Assembly: GCF_000092865.1 (NCBI RefSeq)
Contig: NC_014151.1
Coordinates: forward strand, 2,480,001-2,544,000
Reading direction: 5' to 3'
DNA: 64,000 nucleotides
Source: Cellulomonas flavigena DSM 20109
Lineage (GTDB): Bacteria > Actinomycetota > Actinomycetes > Actinomycetales > Cellulomonadaceae
Part shown: one piece after another, positions 34,801 to 43,614 of the stretch
How the letters are laid out: each line of letters begins with the position of its first letter
Numbering within the stretch: the first letter of the stretch is position 1
Notes under the pieces: model-generated
Seen by the model: only the letters and a program-made list of their open reading frames with translations
The model's database searches: none
Told to the model about the DNA's origin: nothing
Translations under genes and position numbers: made by a program

Positions 34801-35301
34801 GTGCCCACCGACCCCCACTGGCTCAGTCCTGCGGAGCTGCGCGCGTGGCTCGGCCTCGTCGCCGTGGCCGAGCTGCTGCCCGCCCAGCTCGACTCGCAGC
34901 TCCAGCGCGACGCGGGGCTGACGCACTACGAGTACCAGGTGCTCGCGATGCTCTCCGAGGCGTCCGGCCGCACGCTGCGGATGTCCGCGCTCGCGCAGCG
35001 CACGAACGCGACGCTCCCCCGCCTCTCGCACGTCGTCAAGCGCCTGGAGAGCCGCGGGCTCGTCGAGCGCACGCCCAGCCCGGACGACCGACGGGCGACC
35101 GACGCGCACCTCACGGCGGCCGGCTGGGACCTCGTCGTGGACACGGCACCCGGCCACGTCGCCACGGCGCGCGACCTCGTCGTCGACGCCCTGAGCCCCG
35201 AGCAGGTGACGCAGCTCGAGGACCTCATGCGCACCCTGCTCGAGCGCCTGGACCCGGAGGGGCGCCTGACACCCCCGCTCGACGAGGTCGGCCCCGCATG
35301 A
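34801..35301 (+). CDS. MarR-family transcriptional regulator
   Basis: A 166-residue protein with a MarR winged helix: LTHYEYQVLAMLSEASGRTL, MSALAQRTNATLPRLSHVVK, then RLESRGLVERTPSPDDRRAT. GTG 34801 was chosen because it lies 6 bases after TAGGAT; the GTG at 34798 gives one extra residue. An ATGA overlap couples it to the next small gene. The effector is unknown. It probably represses itself through the palindrome over its -35 box. Confidence 0.9.
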   Translation: MPTDPHWLSPAELRAWLGLVAVAELLPAQLDSQLQRDAGLTHYEYQVLAMLSEASGRTLRMSALAQRTNATLPRLSHVVKRLESRGLVERTPSPDDRRATDAHLTAAGWDLVVDTAPGHVATARDLVVDALSPEQVTQLEDLMRTLLERLDPEGRLTPPLDEVGPA

Positions 35302-35507
35302 GCGACGCCGTCACGGCGCTGCGGCGCTGGGAGGACTCCGGGGCCGTGTGGCGGGTGCTGGGGCGCGACGGCGCGCGGCTCACCATCGGGCTGTGCACGT
35401 GCACGGCGTCCGAGGTCGTGGACCGCGTCGTCTCCGACGACCCCGAGCTCGCGCGGTTCGTCGGCGACCGCACGGGCAGCGACGACGTTCCCCACGCCGG
35501 CGCCTGA
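35298..35507 (+). CDS. Small conserved protein coupled to marR
   Basis: A 69-residue protein, MSDAVTALRRWEDSGAVWRV then LTIGLCTCTASEVVDRVVSD. The ATGA overlap with the MarR stop and normal codon use support expression. A central GLCTCTASEV segment is followed by an acidic C-terminus. Similar short proteins occur in other actinobacteria; no function is known to me. Confidence 0.7.
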   Translation: MSDAVTALRRWEDSGAVWRVLGRDGARLTIGLCTCTASEVVDRVVSDDPELARFVGDRTGSDDVPHAGA

Positions 35508-35582
35508 GGCGGGCGCCCGGGGCGCGCCGAAGGCCGTGCTGCCGTGCGACGTGACGACGACTCCACCGGCGGGTCGTCCGCG

Positions 35583-37505
35583 TCAGGAGCTGACCGCCGA
35601 CGCGCGCGCGAGCACGCCGCCGACGAACCCCAGGACAGCGCCCACCAGCACGAGGACGAGACCGCTCGCGGGGGTCCCCAGCACACCGGCGGCGAGCGCC
35701 AGCAGCACCATGAGCAGCGCCGCGAACCGGATCCCCCGCCCACGCGACCCGTTGAGGCCCAGCAGCATCAGCAGGGCGAGCAGGAGCACGAGGACGCTCG
35801 AGCCCGCCGTCGCCGTGAACGCGATCGCCTCGCGGTCGCCCGCGACGGCTTCCGACCCCACCCGGACGACGGCCTCCGGGTCGACCACCGTGCCGAGCCA
35901 GGGCCGCAGCGCTCCCAGGCACGCGAGCACCGCACCGAGCCAGACCGACCACCGCTTGACCACCGGCCGACGGTCCGGCGTCGACTGGCTCAGCACCGCC
36001 TCGGTCTCGACGGCCTCCCGTCCGTCCGTCGCCGCGACCCGCAGGCGTCGCGAGGACGAGCCACCCGCCGGGGACCGCGCGGCGTCCACGGCGAGCCGTA
36101 CGGTGCCGACCTGACCGGGCGGGACCACGACCGCCGCGGGGGTGAAGCGCAGCCGCGCACGCCCGAGCTCGTCGGAGCCGGCGAGCCGCACCTGCAGCGG
36201 GTCACCGCCGCGGCGGTTGTCGACGTGGACGAGGAACGTGCCCTGACGGCGCTGCGTCACCAGCGTCGCCGGCTCGACCCACAGCCTCGCCGTGCTGATG
36301 GGGGCCGGACGCGCGCTCACCTCGAGCAGACCGGGGGCCTCCACCTCCGTCGGACCGTCGCCCGCCACGACGACGAACGGCAGCGACTGCGTCGTCCCCG
36401 CCGGCGGGACCTGGGCCCGGGCGTGCGCCGGGACCCGGACCGCCCTGCCCGCCGGCACGACCAGCCGGTCCTCGGCGAGCGTGAACGCGACCCGGTGCGC
36501 GGGGTCGCGGCCCGCGAGCGCCACGGCCGCCGCCGCGTGCCCCGCACGGTTGTCGACGACGACCTCGAACCCCACGGCACGCCCGTCCTCGGAGCGCAGA
36601 TGGCTGGGCTCGAGACGCAGCCGCACCGGGACGGCGGGCGGCGGCGCGGCCGTGCGCTGGACCAGCGTCACCGTCACCTCGACATGCTCGTCGACGCCCG
36701 CCCCCGTGAGGGTGACCTGCCGGGTCACCTCGGATCCGGGCGCCGCTGCGGGCGAGGTGACCTGCACGCTCACGTCGACCGCCGCACCGGCCGGCACGTC
36801 GACGAGCGGCGGCAGGAACCGTGCCCGCACGACGTCCTGCGGGTCGTGCGCCGACATCCGGTAGCGCCGGGGGAAGTTCGCGGCCCGGTTGTCGACCGAC
36901 AGCGTGAGGACGCCCTCGTCGGTGTCGGCGAGCTGCAGGAGGGCCGGGCGCGCCGTGAGCGTCGGCGGCGGGCCCTCGCGCGGCACGGTCAGCACGACCT
37001 CCAGGTGCGTGACCTTCGTGGCGTCGACGGACGAGCGCACGGCGAGCTCCAGCGTGGTCCGCTGCGCGACCACGAGAGCGCCGGGCCGGGCGGCGAACGT
37101 CACCACGACGCGGCGCGACTCCCCCGGCATCAGGTGCGCGTCCTCGTGGGTCGCCACCAGCCACGGCGGCGGCGCGGTCGGGCGGACCATCAGTCCGTCG
37201 ACGAGGTCGGAGACGTTACGCAGGTGCAGCGTCGCCGTCCCCGGGGCGTCGGGCGCCACGACGACGTCCCCCGCCTCGACCGTCGCGACGGGGGCCCGGG
37301 CGGCAGGCTCGGCGGCCGCGCCCGGGGCGTCCTCACCGCCGCGAGGGAACGCGGGCCCCGTCCGGTCCGCGGCGACCTGCACCGGGTCCGGCGGCTCCGT
37401 GCCCGTCACCGTGTCGGCCCAGTCGACGTACGCGTCGCACGTGCCGCAGAAGGTCGCCGTCCGCGGGTTCGACGCCCCGCAGGCGGTGCAGATGCGGTCC
37501 GGCAT
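35583..37505 (-). CDS. CIS-associated membrane protein with N-terminal zinc ribbon and Ig-like domains
   Basis: A 640-residue protein. Residues 1-30 are a zinc ribbon (CTACGASNPRTATFCGTC) followed by DAYVDW, strikingly like the start of the membrane protein at the far end of the CIS operon. Several COG1470-type Ig-like beta domains (PGTATLHLRNVSDLVDGL, GVLTLSVDNRAANFPRRYRM, VGFEVVVDNRAGHAAAAVAL) fill residues about 75-510. Four hydrophobic helices lie near 519-538, 568-585, 594-608 and 615-632. It is the last of three minus-strand genes (membrane protein, PAAR, this one). A role in docking or sensing the injection system at the membrane is inferred. ATG 37505 has a GGGAGGTGA site. Confidence 0.82.
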   Translation of the reverse strand: MPDRICTACGASNPRTATFCGTCDAYVDWADTVTGTEPPDPVQVAADRTGPAFPRGGEDAPGAAAEPAARAPVATVEAGDVVVAPDAPGTATLHLRNVSDLVDGLMVRPTAPPPWLVATHEDAHLMPGESRRVVVTFAARPGALVVAQRTTLELAVRSSVDATKVTHLEVVLTVPREGPPPTLTARPALLQLADTDEGVLTLSVDNRAANFPRRYRMSAHDPQDVVRARFLPPLVDVPAGAAVDVSVQVTSPAAAPGSEVTRQVTLTGAGVDEHVEVTVTLVQRTAAPPPAVPVRLRLEPSHLRSEDGRAVGFEVVVDNRAGHAAAAVALAGRDPAHRVAFTLAEDRLVVPAGRAVRVPAHARAQVPPAGTTQSLPFVVVAGDGPTEVEAPGLLEVSARPAPISTARLWVEPATLVTQRRQGTFLVHVDNRRGGDPLQVRLAGSDELGRARLRFTPAAVVVPPGQVGTVRLAVDAARSPAGGSSSRRLRVAATDGREAVETEAVLSQSTPDRRPVVKRWSVWLGAVLACLGALRPWLGTVVDPEAVVRVGSEAVAGDREAIAFTATAGSSVLVLLLALLMLLGLNGSRGRGIRFAALLMVLLALAAGVLGTPASGLVLVLVGAVLGFVGGVLARASAVSS

Positions 37506-37594
37506 CGCTCACCTCCCGTCCTGTCCCCCACCGGTCGCGGCGCGGGCCTCGTGAGGCAGGAGGCGCGACCGGCCGCCGGGGATACGCCCGGGCG

Positions 37595-37912
37595 TCAGCC
37601 CCCGACGACGACCGTCGGGCACCCCGGGCCGGGCGCCACCGGAGAGCCGTGCATGCTCAGGTCCCCCAGGCGCGCAGCCGGGAAGCCCCCGACGAGAACC
37701 GTCAGGGAGCCCACCGCGATGCCGTTCGGAGCCGGCGAGACGCACGGGATCGACCCGGGGACCCCGTTGGCGACCGCGGCGGGCATCCCGCCGACGAGGA
37801 CGGTCACGACGCCGGCCGCCGGGGTGATCGGCCCGCCCACGTGCGGCTTCGGCCCGTCCATGAGGGGGCACACGGCCATGTCACCGACGCGCAGCGCGGG
37901 GCCGGTGGGCAC
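37595..37912 (-). CDS. PAAR-repeat spike tip protein
   Basis: A 105-residue protein with the PAAR pattern: GDMAVCPLMDGPKPHVGGPI, VLVGGMPAAVANGVPGSIPC and VLVGGFPAARLGDLSMHGSP, ending in CPTVVVGG. PAAR proteins form the metal-bound sharp tip on VgrG-type spikes of contractile systems. GTG 37912 starts one base after the upstream stop, so it is co-translated with the membrane protein gene. It is encoded 16 kb away from the spike gene and on the other strand, which is unusual for a core tip part. Confidence 0.9.
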   Translation of the reverse strand: MPTGPALRVGDMAVCPLMDGPKPHVGGPITPAAGVVTVLVGGMPAAVANGVPGSIPCVSPAPNGIAVGSLTVLVGGFPAARLGDLSMHGSPVAPGPGCPTVVVGG

Positions 37913-37913
37913 G

Positions 37914-39245
37914 TCAGGGCGCCGGCGTCGGGACGGGCGTGGCGAGCGTGCCGCTGAAGACCAGCGCGTCGTCGCACTCCGTCGGGGGCGGGACGAGGTT
38001 CAGGGGGGCACCGGGCTGCCGGCACAGGACCGACATCGTGAGCCGGGTCCCCGCGGGCAGCACGATGGGGGTCTGGAAGTGGAAGTCGTTGTCGCGGAAG
38101 TTCTCCAGCGCGACGTCGAGCAGCACGACCTCGTCGCTGCTGCCCTCGGGCGTCTGCGCCAGCACCAGCCGCCCGAAGTCGCCCTGCGGGTTGCTCAGGA
38201 CCAGGTCGGTCAGGCGCAGGGTCGAGCCTGCGGGGACCACGAAGTCCTCGCCGTCGACGAGCGTGGTGGAGGGACCAGTGCGCAGCACGAGGCGCCGGGT
38301 CGTGGGCGCCAGGATCTCCGTCGGCGGCAGGAAGTCCCGGGTCAACTCCTCCATCTCGGCGACCTGCTGCTGCGCGGCGGCAGCGGACTGGCCGGCGCCC
38401 GCCGACGACTGCTGCGCGGCGGCGGCCGCCTCCTGGGCCTCCTGCGCGGCCTCCTGCGCCTGCGCGACCTCGTCGGCCACCGACGACCGGGCCGCCGACT
38501 CGACCACCGGCTTGAGGACCGTGAACCACAGCGCCACGAGCAGCGCGAGCAGCGCGAGCGCCGCCAGCAGCGCCTTGGGGAGCCACCGCGGGACGGTCGC
38601 GGTCTGCACGTGCGTGCCGTCGAGCAGGACCGGTGAGGTGGTCTCCGCCGCGACCGTCACGACGAACGGCTTCGTCCGGTCGGCGCCCCGCCACAGCCGG
38701 CGCAGGGGCCGCACGCGCAGGTCGGCGAACTCGGCGGTGCCGGGCGGAACGGTGAGGATCTGGGGGCGCAGCCTCAGGCCGAGAGCGCCGGCGTCGTCGG
38801 CCGCCGTGAGCGACACGGTCACGGGCACGTTGCCGCGGTTGTCGAGCGCGACCTGGTGACGTGCGCCGTACCGGCCGTGCGACGTGCGCGGGAGCAGCTC
38901 GGCCGTCGTGTCGAGGAACGGCAGCACCTCGACGACGCCCTCCGGCGTGACCGTCTCCTCGACGTGCTCGAACGGCACGACGCGGATCCCGAAGTCCAGG
39001 TTGCCCGCCGGCACGCTCCACGAGCGCGGTGGGGCGAACCGCACCGTCACGGTCGTCCCGGCACCCGGGTAGAGCCCCTCGACCACCGACGGCTCGACCG
39101 ACGTCCACGCGGCGGGGACCCCGAGCACCTCGATCCGGTAGCCCTCCACGACGTCACCGGTGTTCCGGATCTGCAGGGGCACCACCGCCTCGGTGCCGGG
39201 GCTGAGCTCCACGTGCGCCGGGTCCAGCTTCGCCGTCGTCGTCAT
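37914..39245 (-). CDS. CIS-associated single-pass membrane protein with coiled coil
   Basis: A 443-residue protein. Two Ig-like or hydrolase-type beta domains fill residues 1-200 (HVELSPGTEAVVPLQIRNTG, ARHQVALDNRGNVPVTVSL). One transmembrane helix follows at about 224-244 (LLAALALLALLVALWFTVL). An alanine/glutamine-rich coiled coil is at 252-302 and a beta-rich domain ends the protein. There is no signal peptide, so the Ig-like part would face the cytoplasm and the coiled coil plus C-terminal domain the outside (inference). It leads the left CIS arm. A contact or anchoring role is plausible but unproven. Confidence 0.8.
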   Translation of the reverse strand: MTTTAKLDPAHVELSPGTEAVVPLQIRNTGDVVEGYRIEVLGVPAAWTSVEPSVVEGLYPGAGTTVTVRFAPPRSWSVPAGNLDFGIRVVPFEHVEETVTPEGVVEVLPFLDTTAELLPRTSHGRYGARHQVALDNRGNVPVTVSLTAADDAGALGLRLRPQILTVPPGTAEFADLRVRPLRRLWRGADRTKPFVVTVAAETTSPVLLDGTHVQTATVPRWLPKALLAALALLALLVALWFTVLKPVVESAARSSVADEVAQAQEAAQEAQEAAAAAQQSSAGAGQSAAAAQQQVAEMEELTRDFLPPTEILAPTTRRLVLRTGPSTTLVDGEDFVVPAGSTLRLTDLVLSNPQGDFGRLVLAQTPEGSSDEVVLLDVALENFRDNDFHFQTPIVLPAGTRLTMSVLCRQPGAPLNLVPPPTECDDALVFSGTLATPVPTPAP

Positions 39246-39416
39246 GCCCCCGGACGCTAGGTCGCTGCGCCGGGCGCGGGAACGACCGCGCGAACGGCCG
39301 ATCGGGCACCCGTGGCGCCCGTTGAGCCGACGTTGACTGCACGATCAGAACCGCGGCGCATGCTGTGGCGCACGCGGCGTCCGCAGGGGGCGCCCGGGGG
39401 GTGGCAGGAGCAGGAC

Positions 39417-40040
39417 ATGGAACGTGTGGCGGTGTGGGTGAGCGCCCGGGACCCGATCTCCGAGGCGGGCGTGGTCAGCGCGCTGCGGCCGCGGCCCGAG
39501 GTGCGGGTGCTGGCGGCCGACGAGGCGGCGGCGTCCCAGGTCGCGGTCGTGGTGGCGGACTCGGTCGACGAGGACGCGCTGCGGCTCGTGCGGATGGTGC
39601 GCCGCCAGAGCCCCAGCCAGGTGGTGCTCGTGGCGGGGCGGCTGGAGGACGGCGACGTCGTGACCGCGGTGGAGGCGGGCGTGCTCGGGCTGCTGCGCCG
39701 CAGCGAGGCGACGCCCGACCGGCTGGTGCGGGTGATCTGCGGTGCGGTGACGGGCGAGGGTTCCGTCCCGCCCGACCTGCTCGGTCGGCTCCTCGACCAG
39801 GTCGGCACCCTGCAGCGGCAGGTCCTGCGGCCGCGCGGTCTGACCTTCACGGGTCTGGCGGCGCGGGAGATCGACGTCCTCAAGCTCGTCGCCGAGGGCT
39901 ACGACACCGCGGAGATCGCCCAGCACCTGGCGTACTCGGAGCGGACCGTGAAGAACGTGCTGCACGACGTGACGACACGGCTGCAGCTGCGCAACCGGTC
40001 GCACGCGGTCGCGTACGCGCTGCGCGAGGGGCTGATCTGA
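39417..40040 (+). CDS. LuxR-family regulator with degenerate receiver domain
   Basis: A 207-residue response-regulator-like protein. Residues 1-115 have a receiver-like fold, but the acidic pair after the first strand is missing (VAVWVSARDPI) and the usual lysine near the end reads LLRRSEA; only D48 could take a phosphate. The C-terminal LuxR helix-turn-helix is standard (LAAREIDVLKLVAEGYDTAE, YSERTVKNVLHDVTTRL). No sensor kinase is nearby, so it is probably an atypical orphan regulator of the CIS locus. ATG 39417 follows GGCAGGAG. An ATCGGGCA element at 39301 lies upstream. Confidence 0.88.
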   Translation: MERVAVWVSARDPISEAGVVSALRPRPEVRVLAADEAAASQVAVVVADSVDEDALRLVRMVRRQSPSQVVLVAGRLEDGDVVTAVEAGVLGLLRRSEATPDRLVRVICGAVTGEGSVPPDLLGRLLDQVGTLQRQVLRPRGLTFTGLAAREIDVLKLVAEGYDTAEIAQHLAYSERTVKNVLHDVTTRLQLRNRSHAVAYALREGLI

Positions 40041-40051
40041 CGGCAGGCTCC

Positions 40052-40084
40052 GACGGGGCGGGCCCGGAAGGCGCCCGCCCCGTC
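40052..40084. terminator. Bidirectional terminator between luxR-type and beta-propeller genes
   Basis: GACGGGGCGGGC and GCCCGCCCCGTC form a 12-bp stem with a 9-base loop between two convergent genes; it touches the stop codon of the beta-propeller gene. Confidence 0.85.
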
Positions 40085-43000
40085 ACTTGCGGAACAGGAA
40101 CGACGGTGCGGCGACCGACGGGGGCACGATCAGCACCGGCGCCGCGACCTGGCCGAACCCGCCGGGCGTCGCCGTGTCGTCCGCCCGCAGGTCGCGGGGC
40201 GCCACCAGGGTGTCGGCGATCACCAGGAGCGCCGTGCCGAAGCGACCCTCGGCGTCGGTCGTGTGCGGGCCCGGGGACCCCATGACCCCCTGCGACCAGC
40301 TCAGGCGCACGTCGACGGACGGCGGGAACCACTGGCCGGCGACGAACACGACCCCGCCGGGCCGCGTGACCGGGGGCAGGACGCTCAGCTGCGGGCTGCG
40401 GACCTCGAGGTCGACGGACGCCACGTCGTCCGACCGGTCGGGGTCCGGCGACGACGTGCTCACCGTGCCCGTGACGGCACCGACCGCCGGCGGCCCGACG
40501 AACGCCGGTCCCGGCGTCAGGGTCACGCGCAGCACACGTGCCCCGCGGCCGGGCAGGGTGCCCAGCGCGCAGGGGTCCGCCGGCACGGGGCACTCGGGCG
40601 GCCCCGACGCGACGACGGCCGCGGGCAGCGCCGGCGCGAGCCGCACGTCCGACGCGGGCCGTGTCCCCGCGTTGCGCACCGTGAACGTCGCGGTCGCGGG
40701 CGCGCCGCCGACGTACACCGGCGACCGGTCGAGCTCGACGGTGACGCCGACCCCGCCGTCGACACCGGTCGACGCCCGCGCCGTGTTGTTGGTGACGACA
40801 CGCTCGGGCGTCGTCGTGGTCGCCACGGCGAGGAAGGGCGTGGCGCCGTCGTCGCCGGTCACGGTGAGGGCGACGTCCCGGCTCTCCCCGGGCCGCAGAC
40901 GCACCAGGGGGCAGCGCACGACGCCCGCGGAGAGGCCGCAGGCGGGCGGGACGGCAGCGGCCGCGCCGGGGGGCAGGGCGATGCTGACGGCGCCCCGCTC
41001 GACGGGTCCGGGTCCGGCGTTGGTCGCCCGGGCGACGACGGCCGTGGGCCCGTCCGCCGTCAGGGGCGTCGCGGTCATCGTCAGGACGAGGTCCGTCCAC
41101 GGCTGCAGCACCGGGTCGGTCTCGAGCCCGCGCCCGTCGGCCACCGGCCGCGCACCGGAACCGTCGGGCGCGACGAGCCAGACGCCCAGCTCGTGCGAGC
41201 GGCCCGCGGGTACGGCGGTGACCGCGAGCACGCTGCCGTCGGGCGACCACGCCGGCTCGTCGGACGCCGCGACGAGCGGACGCGAGGCGGTGGGCGTGCC
41301 GTCGGCATGGAACCCGGTGACCGCCCGGACGTCCGTGACGACGCCGGCGGCGGGGTCCTGCAGCGTGAGGACGCTGACCGCTCCGGGGTTGTCGACGACG
41401 TGGACGTCCCCGGACCGGCGCACCAGGGCGAGGGACGCGACCGCGATCCGGGTGCCGTCGGGCGACCATGCCGGCGACCGACCTCGCACGACGTACTCCT
41501 GCGGCCCACAGGTCGTCGACCCGCAGTCGACCCTGGCCACGAGCTCGCGTGCGGTCGCGGGGGCGTCGACGTCGACCACCCACAGCGAGGTCGTCCCGGC
41601 GTAGCTGTCCGGGACCGCGACGCGGGCCGCGGACGTCGCGACGGTCCGGGACACGACGAGGCGCGTGGCGTCGGGCGACCACGACGCGTCGCGGACGCCC
41701 ACCTCGTACTCCCACTCCTCGGGCTCGGGGAGCTCGAGCTCGCGCGTCGGGCGTGGCCCGGTCGTGCCCGAGGCGACGTCGACGAGCACGAGCCCGCGCT
41801 CCACCTCCTCACCGTCGTCGCGGTAGCGCTCGAGCACGATGCGCCGACCGTCGGGCGACCACCGCGGCGACACGTCCACGTCCGTGGGCTCCCGGTCGTA
41901 CTCCAGGGGCACCGAGGTCAGGTCCGTGGTGTCGACGACGTGCAGCGCCCACCCCTGCGACCCGACCCACTCGCCGTCGTCGAGCTCGCACGTCACCGTG
42001 CGCGTGGCGACGACGAGCCGGTCGCCCGCCGGGGAGTACGAGGGCATCGCGTCGCCAGGCGGCACGTCGATGTCGTCGGGCGTCCCGCACCCCGGCCGCG
42101 CAGGGGTCGTCGAGCGGCGTCCGCTCCCGTCGTCCGCCCGCACGTCGGACACGACCGACGGCGGCGCGGGGACCTCCGCGACCAGGTCCGCCGCGTCGTA
42201 CCACTCACCGAACGGGGAGAGCCCGCTCGTCCACGTCGGGTGCGTCTCGGGGCGGCCGACGTCACCGACCACGCGGACCTGCTGCTCCACCGCCGGGTCC
42301 GCGTCCCCCTGGGTGCCGACCATCGCGACCGCCACGTCCCCCGCCGGGTCGTCCGACGTCGTGGTGGACGCCAGGACGAATCCCTCACCGCCCCACGTCG
42401 TGGAGGTCGGGCCGCCGAAGGCCGGCTCCGAACCCTGCGGCGTGGTGTCCCACCAGTGCTCGGGGTCGGACTGGTAGGGGTTCACGAGCCTGGACCTGTC
42501 GGGGACGGGACGGAACGGCCCGTCCCCGTGCGGGTCCCCCGTCAGGCGCAGCAGCGCGACCGACCCGTCCCGCCGGAACTCGGTCGTCGAGAACGCCACG
42601 AGGACGTACGACTCGCCGCTGCGGGCCACGAGCGGCGAGACCGACGGCTGCGTCTCGGCGTGCTCGCTCTGCGTGAGCCGCGTCGCGGTGCTCTCGGCGG
42701 CGTCGACGCCCTGCATCCACAGGTCCCCCAGGCCGGCCGGGTCGTCGCGCGTGCCCGAGTAGACGACCAGGTCGGAGGACGGCACGAAGGCGGGCCACAG
42801 CTCGTCGGCGTCGCCGCTCGTCACGCGCCTGGTCTCGTCCTGCGTGCACGCGTCCCCCAGCTCCTCGACGGAGCGCGTCGTGACCGCGACGTCCCACGAC
42901 CCGCCGGCGTCGGTCGCCCAGGCCACCCGCCCGGTCTCCGGGGAGACCACCGGGTGCGACTCGCGCGCGGCGTCGCAGGTCACGCGGACCACCCGCTCGG

Positions 43001-43538
43001 GGCTGCCCTGCCTGCTGACGAGGACGTGGACGTCACCACCGTGGTGCGGCCCCACGTCCGGCCGGTGCCGCACGAACGCCAGGTACCGCACCTCGTCGGC
43101 GAACGCGCCGCTCGGCTGGCTGTCGGCCGGGTCCGGCACCGGCGGCGACGGCGAGGCGGTCGGCGCGGGCGTCGGAGCCGGCAGCGCGGTCGAGGTGCCG
43201 GTCGGGGACGGTGCCGGGGTGGTGGCCGACGGGGACGGCGAGGGGCTGCCCGACGGGAACGGCGAGGGGCTGCCCGACGGGGACGGCGAGGGCACGACCG
43301 GGCCCGGGGCGGACTCCCCCAGGGGAAGGACACCCCCGTACCCGTGCCCGACCCGGGCGCGCACGAGCGCGGTGCCCCCGTCGGTGAACGCCAGGCGGGG
43401 CTCGACGGCGACCGGCGCGGGGAGCGCGGACGGCGCCGGCCCGGCGGACAGCGCGGGCGCGCCCTGTGCCCCGGCCGCCGACGCCAGGGCCACCGCGAGC
43501 GCGAGGACGACGACCCGGGCACCCCTCGCGCCGGTCAT
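40083..43538 (-). CDS. Secreted PD40/TolB-like beta-propeller protein with CARDB/DUF11-type domains
   Basis: A 1151-residue protein. The start MTGARGARVVVLALAVALAS is a signal peptide. A serine/proline repeat linker (around residues 80-140) is followed by beta-propeller blades with the TolB/PD40 signature (SPRWSPDGRRIVLERY, DASWSPDATRLVVSR, SPAWSPDGTRIAVAS, EPAWSPDGSVLAVTA), then CARDB/DUF11-like beta domains (VVARATNAGPGPVERG, ATFTVRNAGTRPASDV). There is no membrane anchor, so it should be released or wall-bound. It is divergent from the main CIS operon and shares its control region, so co-regulation is likely. The link to the CIS is inferred from position. Confidence 0.82.
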   Translation of the reverse strand: MTGARGARVVVLALAVALASAAGAQGAPALSAGPAPSALPAPVAVEPRLAFTDGGTALVRARVGHGYGGVLPLGESAPGPVVPSPSPSGSPSPFPSGSPSPSPSATTPAPSPTGTSTALPAPTPAPTASPSPPVPDPADSQPSGAFADEVRYLAFVRHRPDVGPHHGGDVHVLVSRQGSPERVVRVTCDAARESHPVVSPETGRVAWATDAGGSWDVAVTTRSVEELGDACTQDETRRVTSGDADELWPAFVPSSDLVVYSGTRDDPAGLGDLWMQGVDAAESTATRLTQSEHAETQPSVSPLVARSGESYVLVAFSTTEFRRDGSVALLRLTGDPHGDGPFRPVPDRSRLVNPYQSDPEHWWDTTPQGSEPAFGGPTSTTWGGEGFVLASTTTSDDPAGDVAVAMVGTQGDADPAVEQQVRVVGDVGRPETHPTWTSGLSPFGEWYDAADLVAEVPAPPSVVSDVRADDGSGRRSTTPARPGCGTPDDIDVPPGDAMPSYSPAGDRLVVATRTVTCELDDGEWVGSQGWALHVVDTTDLTSVPLEYDREPTDVDVSPRWSPDGRRIVLERYRDDGEEVERGLVLVDVASGTTGPRPTRELELPEPEEWEYEVGVRDASWSPDATRLVVSRTVATSAARVAVPDSYAGTTSLWVVDVDAPATARELVARVDCGSTTCGPQEYVVRGRSPAWSPDGTRIAVASLALVRRSGDVHVVDNPGAVSVLTLQDPAAGVVTDVRAVTGFHADGTPTASRPLVAASDEPAWSPDGSVLAVTAVPAGRSHELGVWLVAPDGSGARPVADGRGLETDPVLQPWTDLVLTMTATPLTADGPTAVVARATNAGPGPVERGAVSIALPPGAAAAVPPACGLSAGVVRCPLVRLRPGESRDVALTVTGDDGATPFLAVATTTTPERVVTNNTARASTGVDGGVGVTVELDRSPVYVGGAPATATFTVRNAGTRPASDVRLAPALPAAVVASGPPECPVPADPCALGTLPGRGARVLRVTLTPGPAFVGPPAVGAVTGTVSTSSPDPDRSDDVASVDLEVRSPQLSVLPPVTRPGGVVFVAGQWFPPSVDVRLSWSQGVMGSPGPHTTDAEGRFGTALLVIADTLVAPRDLRADDTATPGGFGQVAAPVLIVPPSVAAPSFLFRK
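43234..43293 (-). repeat. 24-bp tandem repeat in the SP-rich linker
   Basis: Two full units (43234-43257, 43258-43281) and a half unit encode PSPSPSGS-type repeats in the linker of the beta-propeller protein. Confidence 0.75.
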
Positions 43539-43614
43539 GGCAGGCCTCCCCCCGCGGACATCATGCCTGCCACGCTGCCGGGCCGGACCGCACCGCGGCA
43601 GCCGAGGGCGGCCC

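Noticed and set aside
35508..35582. Possible att site mirroring the tRNA-Ala 3' end at the left edge of the CIS locus
   Set aside because: By eye no stretch matching the tRNA 3' end is present, and no integrase gene occurs in the window.
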